Shown piece after piece: positions 1 to 4,530 of a stretch of DNA of 6,942 bases (positions are counted from its first letter, which is position 1; every line of letters begins with the position of its first letter). The position numbers were made by a program, and so were the translations under genes. Under the pieces are notes generated by a model. The model searched no databases, was not told where the DNA came from, and saw only the letters and a list, made by a program, of their open reading frames with translations. This DNA is from Thermoanaerobaculia bacterium (GTDB taxonomy: Bacteria; Bacteroidota; Bacteroidia; Chitinophagales; Saprospiraceae), in NCBI GenBank assembly GCA_023151335.1, contig JAKLJF010000269.1:1-6942 (forward strand), given 5' to 3'.

Positions 1-1
1 G

Positions 2-43
2 CAGGACGAGGTCGTCATCCTGCAACATGTAAATAAAAAGTAG
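2..43 (+). CDS. Possible C-terminal end of an upstream gene (partial)
   Basis: Frame 2 reads QDEVVILQHVNKK and then TAG at 41-43. The codons have the GC-richer look of a coding sequence, and the DNA becomes AT-rich with frequent stops directly after the stop codon, as expected at a gene end. The other two forward frames give low-complexity peptides (RTRSSSCNM, AGRGRHPATCK) and also stop within the first 45 bases. Thirteen residues are too few to identify a family, so no function is proposed. It could also be a chance open stretch at the window edge. Confidence 0.35.
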   Translation, partial: QDEVVILQHVNKK

Positions 44-200
44 AACCGGTCGAGGGAAAATGGTAGCAAGGCTGCAATGCTGCCCGATGGGATTAATTAA
101 AGAATAGTGTCTGAATTCGGTCTGCTTTCTGCACTCAAAAATATGGCCATTTTAACGAGTAAAAGCTATGAAATTTGTCGGGTAGGCGTCTGTTTTGCAT

Positions 201-232
201 TTTGGACCAGTATGCCGAAATTAGTATGTTTG
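201..232 (+). promoter_or_regulatory. Bacteroidota-type promoter for the DUF1349 gene
   Basis: TTTG at 201-204 is followed after 20 bases by TATGTTTG at 225-232. This fits the Bacteroidota primary sigma factor consensus (TTTG or TTG near -33, 19-21 base spacer, TAnnTTTG near -7). Transcription would start about 237-240, leaving a leader of roughly 30 bases before the ATG at 268. The rest of 44-267 shows no convincing open frame or RNA gene. Confidence 0.55.
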
Positions 233-267
233 TGCTTGTTCTTTCAATATTTAGAAAAAACACGCGC

Positions 268-939
268 ATGCATATCTCTGCTCATCTTTTTTCCGGCCTG
301 CTTTTCGTGGTCAGCGCCTCCAGCCTCGACGCCCAAATCAATGCACCGATTACCATTCCGGGCATTCCCAATAGACTGGCTTGGCATGGCGTCCCCAAAC
401 ATTTTGAACAACTACCCAACGGCTTTGTCATCGAATCCGGCGAAAAAACCGATATGTACCGCGCGCCCGATCATTCCTACCAGGTGCATAAAGCGCCGCG
501 CCTGATGTTCGCAGCCGATACCTGTTTTATTTTGAGCGCGCGCATCCAGCACGATTTTGCCGGCAAATGGGACGGCGGCGCCCTGCTGCTTGAAGCAGAC
601 AGCCTGAACTGGATCAAATTCTGCTTTGAAAAGGATTACCAGGAAAAACACCGGGTGGTGTCAGTGGTCACGCGCGGCATTTCCGACGACTGCAACTCAC
701 TGGAATTCACCGAAAAATTTGCCTGGTACCAGCTTGCCCGGGTGCACGACGTTATTTACCTGTACTGCTCAGGCAATGGAACAGACTGGTACCTCGTCCG
801 TACGCTCAACTTTGCCCCGGGGAAAGATATAAAGGTCGGTTTTCTGGCCCAGTCGCCGGAAGGGAAAAACAACCGGGTGTATTTTACTGATGTGCAATAC
901 CGGGCGGTGCGGGTGAAGGATTTTTGGGTGGGGAATTGA
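268..939 (+). CDS. Secreted DUF1349-family protein
   Basis: A 223-residue protein of the DUF1349 family (concanavalin A-like beta-sandwich, often found in secreted or carbohydrate-related proteins; no reaction is established). Residues 1-23 look like a signal peptide: a short N-terminus, the hydrophobic core LFSGLLFVVSA, and a likely cut near the SLDAQ stretch. The family signature runs through residues 38-210: an early LAWHGVP segment, WDGGALLLEADSLNWIKFCFE (101-121), then SVVTRGISDDCNS (132-144), a strand with YLYCSGNGTDWYLVR, and a closing GFLAQSPEG...F region (191-206). I chose ATG 268 because the better promoter's -7 box covers the alternative in-frame ATG at 226 and a TTG at 175 lies upstream of that promoter. 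No clear ribosome-binding site is present, which is common in Bacteroidota. The last 18 codons and the stop overlap the 3' end of the opposite-strand NTPase gene. The family call is firm; the biological role is unknown. Confidence 0.85.
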   Translation: MHISAHLFSGLLFVVSASSLDAQINAPITIPGIPNRLAWHGVPKHFEQLPNGFVIESGEKTDMYRAPDHSYQVHKAPRLMFAADTCFILSARIQHDFAGKWDGGALLLEADSLNWIKFCFEKDYQEKHRVVSVVTRGISDDCNSLEFTEKFAWYQLARVHDVIYLYCSGNGTDWYLVRTLNFAPGKDIKVGFLAQSPEGKNNRVYFTDVQYRAVRVKDFWVGN

Positions 940-1429
940 AATCCTGAAACAAACGTACGATTTCTGCAATATCCCTCCTGTTATTCTCAATGATGAGGTC
1001 AAAAGGGAATCTCTTATCTATTGCCTGTGCATTGATTTGCAATACATGCTCATCTGAAACCGGAACATGAACAGATTGGTCGCGCTGTTTTACGCGCTCC
1101 AGACAGGTCTCCTGGTCAGCCGCGATCCGGATGAGTTTTACCTCAAAGTCTTTTTGCAGGCTTTCCAGCATCCGGTCGAAGTATTCCGTAAGCCCCGTCG
1201 ATTCAAAAACAACTTCATCGGCGGCTTGCAACTGGGCCCTGACCGCCTGCTCTATGGCCGAAAACACGTCTTTTACATAATCCGGGTGATTGAAAGCGCG
1301 ATTGTTTTTTACCTGCAGGGCAATGTCTTCCACCCGTAAAAAACGGATGCCCAGGCTTTCCTGAATAGATGATCCGATAAAGGATTTGCCGCTGCCTTTG
1401 GGGCCGATGAGGATGAAAATTCGTTTCAT
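884..1429 (-). CDS. Small P-loop NTPase, kinase-like (AAA/shikimate-kinase-like fold)
   Basis: A 181-residue cytosolic protein with a Walker A loop GPKGSGKS at residues 9-16 directly after the first beta strand (MKRIFILI), the layout of small-molecule kinases such as shikimate, adenylate or gluconate kinases. VVFESTG (73-79) follows a hydrophobic strand and is the likely second nucleotide or substrate strand; ERVKQRD (111-117) looks like a LID-type arginine segment; FDLIIENN (143-150) is the last strand, in the style of the D-x-x-I-x-N ending of this group. The substrate cannot be told from sequence: true shikimate kinase substrate motifs are not evident, so no symbol is given. The folded domain appears to end near residue 164, and residues 165-181, a proline-rich tail, are encoded entirely opposite the DUF1349 gene. 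It diverges from mutS across a 170-bp gap. Confidence 0.85.
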   Translation of the reverse strand: MKRIFILIGPKGSGKSFIGSSIQESLGIRFLRVEDIALQVKNNRAFNHPDYVKDVFSAIEQAVRAQLQAADEVVFESTGLTEYFDRMLESLQKDFEVKLIRIAADQETCLERVKQRDQSVHVPVSDEHVLQINAQAIDKRFPFDLIIENNRRDIAEIVRLFQDFNSPPKNPSPAPPGIAHQ

Positions 1430-1454
1430 TTCTCTGTTGGAACTATTTTAGGCT

Positions 1455-1486
1455 CAAATTAACCGTTTTAAAATAAAAACCCGCAA
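1455..1486 (-). promoter_or_regulatory. Candidate promoter for the P-loop NTPase gene
   Basis: Read on the minus strand, TTG (1486-1484) is followed after 21 bases by TTAATTTG (1462-1455), one mismatch from the Bacteroidota TAnnTTTG -7 box. The start of transcription would fall about 1448, some 20 bases before the ATG. The surrounding DNA is AT-rich compared with the genes. One consensus base is missing, so this is a moderate-to-weak call. Confidence 0.3.
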
Positions 1487-1561
1487 CCGCATATTTTTAA
1501 TTCCACACAAGTCCGCCAATTTGCGCCACGGACATGCGATCCGAAACCCGAAACCTTTTCT

Positions 1562-1569
1562 TACTTTTG
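1562..1569 (+). promoter_or_regulatory. Candidate -7 box upstream of mutS
   Basis: TACTTTTG matches the Bacteroidota TAnnTTTG -7 consensus exactly. No good TTTG lies 19-21 bases upstream; the nearest TTTG, at 1520-1523, is about 38 bases away, so the -33 element is poor or absent. If used, transcription would begin near 1575 and the first in-frame start would be ATG 1600, not ATG 1534. Confidence 0.35.
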
Positions 1570-1599
1570 CCCGCTTTACCAACTTTCCCAACCCGACGC

Positions 1600-4524
1600 A
1601 TGGCCCGACCCGGCAAAAACGACAAAGGAGAAAAAACAGCGGCCGCCACCCCGCTGATGACGCAATATAACCAGGTAAAGGCAAAGTACCCGGACGCGAT
1701 CCTGCTGTTCCGGGTGGGCGATTTTTATGAAACGTTTGCCGACGACGCCGTGAAAACGGCCAAAGCGCTGGGCATCACGCTCACCAGCCGCAACAATGGC
1801 GGCTCCGACGTGGAACTGGCCGGTTTTCCGCACCACGCCATGGACATGTATCTGCCCCGGCTCGTGCGGGCGGGCTACCGCGTGGCCGTGTGCGAACAGA
1901 TGGAAAAACCTGTGCCCGGCAAGGTGGTCAGGCGTTCGGTCACGGAAGTGGTCACGCCCGGCGTCACCACCGACGACGCCCTGCTCGAACACAACCAGAA
2001 CAACTTCCTCGCCACGCTGGCATACGGCAAAAACGACCAGTTCGGCGCGGCATTTCTCGACATCAGCACCGGCGAGTTTCTGGTGACCGAGGGCGACCAC
2101 GCCGCCATCGACAAACTGTTGCAAAGTTTCCGGCCCTCCGAAATCGTACTGCCCAAAAGCCGGATGAAGGAATTTACGGCCGTTTTTGGCGATAAATTCT
2201 ACACCTTCACGCTCGAAGACTGGATTTTTACCTACGACTTCGGTCACGAAAAACTGCTCCAGCACTTCCAGACCGCCGGCCTCAAAGGTTTCGGCGTGGA
2301 AGACCTCGAACTCGCCCAGGCAGCCGCCGGCGCCGCGCTGCACTACCTGGCCGCCACTGAAAACAACCGCCTCGCCCATATCCGCAGCCTGAGCCGCCTG
2401 CAAACGGACAAATACGTCTGGCTCGACCGCTTCACCATTCACAACCTCGAACTGGTGAGTTCCAACCATGAAACCGGCACTTCGCTGCTCCAGGTGCTCG
2501 ACCACACCATCAGCCCGATGGGCGCCCGCCTGCTCAAAAAATGGGTGCTGCTGCCGCTCACCAGTCTGCAACAGATACACGACCGCCAGGAAGCCGTGGC
2601 CTTTTTCGTGGAACACCGCGAATTTGCCGAAAAACTGGAGCCCCATATCCGCCATATCGGCGACCTCGAGCGCCTGATGAGCAAAACCGCCGTGGGCAAG
2701 ATCAATCCCCGCGAGGTGATGCAACTGCGCCGGGCGCTGATGGCGATCGATCAGGTGAAAAAGATGCTGGGCCCCACCCCCGGCCCCTCCCCCCGGGGGG
2801 AGGGGGGCTTGATGGCGTCTTCAGCCAAGCCACTCGATCTTGATAATTCACCTTCCCCAAACGAAGACAAGCCCTTTATTGGGGGCTTGATGGCGTCTTC
2901 ATCCGGGCTATCGGCTGATAATAAGATGTCCGCTGTCATAGGAAACAACCCAAGTGACGGGAGCAAGCCCCCCTCCCCTCGGGGAGAGGGGCCGGGGGTG
3001 GGGTTGAAACGCCTCGGCGAAGCCCTCAATCCCTGCCACACCCTGCGCGAGCGCATCGAAGCCGTCATCGCTCCCGACCCGCCTACCGACGTACGCAAGG
3101 GCGGCGCCATCGCCGACGGCGCGCATCCTGAACTGGACGAATTGCGGCACATTGTGCGCCACAGCCGGGAACTGCTGCTCGAAATCCAGCAACGTGAAGC
3201 CGAACGCACCGGTATTCAAAGCCTGAAAATCGGCTTCAATAACGTATTTGGTTATTACCTCGAAGTCACCAGCAAATGGAAGGACCAGGTACCGGCCGAC
3301 TGGATCCGCAAACAGACCATCGCCAATGGCGAGCGGTATATCACCCCGGAACTGAAGGAACTGGAAAGCAAGATACTCGGCGCCGAGGAGAAAATACTGG
3401 AACTGGAAGAACGCATCTTCCGTGAACTGGTGGACGAAACTGGCGCCTATATCGGCCCCGTACAACACAATGCCCAGATCATCGCCCGGCTTGACTGCCT
3501 GCTGTCGTTCGCCAAAGTGGCCGCACAACGCCATTACCACCGGCCCGAACTGGATGAATCATTTGTGATCGACATCAAAGACGGCCGGCACCCGGTGATT
3601 GAAACACAGCTGCCCGTTGGAGAATCCTACATTCCCAACGACGTGTACCTCGACAATGAAACCGTGCAGATCATCCTGATCACCGGTCCCAATATGGCCG
3701 GTAAATCGGCCCTGCTGCGCCAAACCGCCCTTATCGTGCTGATGGCCCAGATGGGCAGTTTCGTGCCGGCAGCCGGTGCACGTATCGGCCTCACCGACAA
3801 AGTTTTTACCCGCGTTGGCGCCAGCGATAACATCAGCGGCGGCGAAAGCACCTTCATGGTGGAAATGAACGAAACGGCCCTGATCATGAACAACATCAGC
3901 GACCGCTCGCTCATTCTGCTCGACGAGATCGGCCGGGGCACCAGCACCTACGACGGCATTTCCATCGCCTGGAGCCTGGCTGAATTTCTGCACGACAACG
4001 GCCGGGCCCGGCCCAAAACGCTGTTCGCTACGCACTACCACGAACTCAACGAACTGGCCGAACAACACGAACGCATTCACAACTACCACGTGAGTACCCG
4101 CGAAGTGGGACACCGCGTCATTTTCCTGCGCAAACTCGTGCGCGGCGGCAGCAACCACTCCTTCGGTATCCACGTGGCCCGCATGGCCGGCATGCCCGCC
4201 GATATCGTGGAACGCGCCCGGGAAATCCTGCAAACACTCGAAGCCGCCGGCGAACGGCTGTCGGAAGAAGGTGGACGGTCGACGGAAGACGGCGGACGGA
4301 ATAAAATTGAAGGTGGAGAAAAGGTGACGGCGATTGAAACGCCGGTCGAAATGAAGAAAAAAGTAAAAAACATCGCCCCGAAAATGCAGCTGAACATTTT
4401 CGACGTGGACGAATACACCATGAAGATCCGCGACGAATTGCTGGCGCTCGATCTGAATACCATGACGCCGATGGATGCACTGTGGAAACTGAACGAACTG
4501 CGGAAGATTGCCGAAAAAAAGTAG
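1600..4524 (+). CDS. mutS: DNA mismatch repair ATPase MutS, with an in-frame repeat insertion
   Basis: MutS binds base mismatches and small loops as a dimer, slides as an ATP-bound clamp and recruits MutL. The protein is 974 residues, clearly longer than the usual 850-880. Domain I has the mismatch-reading motif GDFYETF (40-46; F42 and E44 contact DNA in the family). The connector and core domains follow, then the clamp region with ERTGIQSLKIGFNNVFGYYLEVT. The ATPase domain is intact: Walker A GPNMAGKS (696-703), NISGGES (744-750), Walker B LILLDE (771-776), and ATHYHEL (810-816). QLNIF (930-934) near the C-terminus resembles a beta-clamp binding motif, and TPMDALWKLNELRK forms the end dimerisation helices. 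Extra length comes mainly from residues 391-468, encoded by a palindromic element in the core domain, and from a 7-residue repeat at 889-909. ATG 1600 was chosen because the family homology begins just after it (TPLMTQYNQVKAKYPDAILL) and a -7 box at 1562 would exclude ATG 1534. The reading frame is unbroken, so the gene looks functional, though the effect of the insertion is unknown. Confidence 0.97.
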   Translation: MARPGKNDKGEKTAAATPLMTQYNQVKAKYPDAILLFRVGDFYETFADDAVKTAKALGITLTSRNNGGSDVELAGFPHHAMDMYLPRLVRAGYRVAVCEQMEKPVPGKVVRRSVTEVVTPGVTTDDALLEHNQNNFLATLAYGKNDQFGAAFLDISTGEFLVTEGDHAAIDKLLQSFRPSEIVLPKSRMKEFTAVFGDKFYTFTLEDWIFTYDFGHEKLLQHFQTAGLKGFGVEDLELAQAAAGAALHYLAATENNRLAHIRSLSRLQTDKYVWLDRFTIHNLELVSSNHETGTSLLQVLDHTISPMGARLLKKWVLLPLTSLQQIHDRQEAVAFFVEHREFAEKLEPHIRHIGDLERLMSKTAVGKINPREVMQLRRALMAIDQVKKMLGPTPGPSPRGEGGLMASSAKPLDLDNSPSPNEDKPFIGGLMASSSGLSADNKMSAVIGNNPSDGSKPPSPRGEGPGVGLKRLGEALNPCHTLRERIEAVIAPDPPTDVRKGGAIADGAHPELDELRHIVRHSRELLLEIQQREAERTGIQSLKIGFNNVFGYYLEVTSKWKDQVPADWIRKQTIANGERYITPELKELESKILGAEEKILELEERIFRELVDETGAYIGPVQHNAQIIARLDCLLSFAKVAAQRHYHRPELDESFVIDIKDGRHPVIETQLPVGESYIPNDVYLDNETVQIILITGPNMAGKSALLRQTALIVLMAQMGSFVPAAGARIGLTDKVFTRVGASDNISGGESTFMVEMNETALIMNNISDRSLILLDEIGRGTSTYDGISIAWSLAEFLHDNGRARPKTLFATHYHELNELAEQHERIHNYHVSTREVGHRVIFLRKLVRGGSNHSFGIHVARMAGMPADIVERAREILQTLEAAGERLSEEGGRSTEDGGRNKIEGGEKVTAIETPVEMKKKVKNIAPKMQLNIFDVDEYTMKIRDELLALDLNTMTPMDALWKLNELRKIAEKK
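2772..2811 (+). repeat. Left terminal inverted repeat of the mutS element
   Basis: This 40-base arm is the reverse complement of 2964-3003 at 38 of 40 positions; the two differences are the 19th base (C against T) and the 25th base (G against A). Inside the arm, 2784-2805 is a perfect 22-bp self-palindrome centred on CCCCCCGGGGGG, so the arm can also fold on its own into a hairpin. Confidence 0.9.
2803..2823 (+). repeat. 21-bp direct repeat, copy 1
   Basis: This copy starts in the G-run of the left inverted repeat and continues through CTTGATGGCGTCTTCA. It is identical to 2881-2901 and encodes the peptide GGLMASS. The offset is 78 bp, exactly 26 codons. Confidence 0.9.
2863..2900 (+). repeat. 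Central hairpin of the mutS element
   Basis: CAAGCCC (2868-2874) pairs with GGGCTTG (2883-2889) across an 8-base loop. The stem can be prolonged after a bulge by GAAGA (2863-2867) with TCTTC (2896-2900). It joins the two direct-repeat halves of the element and suggests it was built from two smaller palindromic units. Confidence 0.6.
2881..2901 (+). repeat. 21-bp direct repeat, copy 2
   Basis: Identical to 2803-2823 and again read as GGLMASS in the MutS frame. Sequence identity stops at once on both sides: T against G before it, TCCGGG against GCCAAG after it. Confidence 0.9.
2964..3003 (-). repeat. Right terminal inverted repeat of the mutS element
   Basis: This is the partner arm of 2772-2811. 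Its inner palindrome (CCCCTC...GAGGGG) is less perfect than that of the left arm. In the mutS frame it encodes KPPSPRGEGPGVG, and the normal MutS homology resumes directly after it at LKRLGE. Confidence 0.9.
4264..4326 (+). repeat. Three 21-bp tandem units in the mutS C-terminal linker
   Basis: Units at 4264-4284, 4285-4305 and 4306-4326 encode EEGGRST, EDGGRNK and IEGGEKV (residues 889-909). The first 15 bases of units 1 and 2 differ at only two positions; unit 3 is more diverged and shares mainly the GGTGGA core and the xEGG pattern. The tract lies between the end of the ATPase domain (REILQTLEAAGERL) and the QLNIF clamp-type motif, a region that is flexible in MutS proteins. Length changes by whole units would keep the frame. 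Confidence 0.6.
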
Positions 4525-4526
4525 GA
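4523..4526 (+). promoter_or_regulatory. Ribosome-binding site overlapping the mutS stop codon
   Basis: AGGA begins inside the TAG stop of mutS and lies 4 bases before the ATG at 4531. The spacing is short and the match small, but its position suggests that ribosomes finishing mutS could re-initiate on the next gene. Confidence 0.35.
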
Positions 4527-4530
4527 TTGT

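Larger units (their letters stand above)
2772..3003. mobile_element. Palindromic MITE/RPE-like element inserted in frame in mutS
   Basis: A 232-bp unit bounded by 40-bp inverted repeats, starting CCCCACCCCCGG and ending CCGGGGGTGGGG. It has no transposase and cannot move by itself. It lies where MutS relatives such as the E. coli protein have only a short loop between two core-domain helices: before it the homology reads MAIDQVKKML, after it LKRLGEALNPCHTLRERIE. It is read as residues 391-468 with peptides PTPGPSPRGEG at the left and PPSPRGEGPGVG at the right. No clear target-site duplication is visible; 232 plus a 2-bp duplication would give the observed 78 extra codons, but that is speculation. 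In-frame palindromic insertions in proteins are known from Rickettsia (RPE family); this sequence is not recognisably one of those. Exact edges could be off by a few bases. Confidence 0.75.

Noticed and set aside
73..91. Weak hairpin (GGCTGCAATGCTGCC) as a terminator for the upstream gene
   Set aside because: The stem is short and no T-run follows; it could be chance.
1067..1339. A 90-residue plus-strand frame opposite the P-loop NTPase
   Set aside because: It is antisense to the Walker A-bearing gene, with no homology or start signal.
1576..2724. A 382-residue open frame on the minus strand opposite mutS
   Set aside because: It lies fully antisense to well-conserved MutS domains, has a His/Val/Phe/Gly-rich composition typical of the reverse complement of a GC-rich gene, and shows no domain.
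2772..3003. Intein or intron in mutS
   Set aside because: The 78-residue insert lacks intein splice residues (no Cys/Ser start with terminal His-Asn) and is far too short and palindromic; there are no group I or II intron features and the frame stays open.
3559..4233. A 224-residue minus-strand open frame opposite the MutS ATPase domain
   Set aside because: It is antisense to the Walker motifs and has the same shadow composition (His, Val, Ala, Gly); no promoter or homology is visible.
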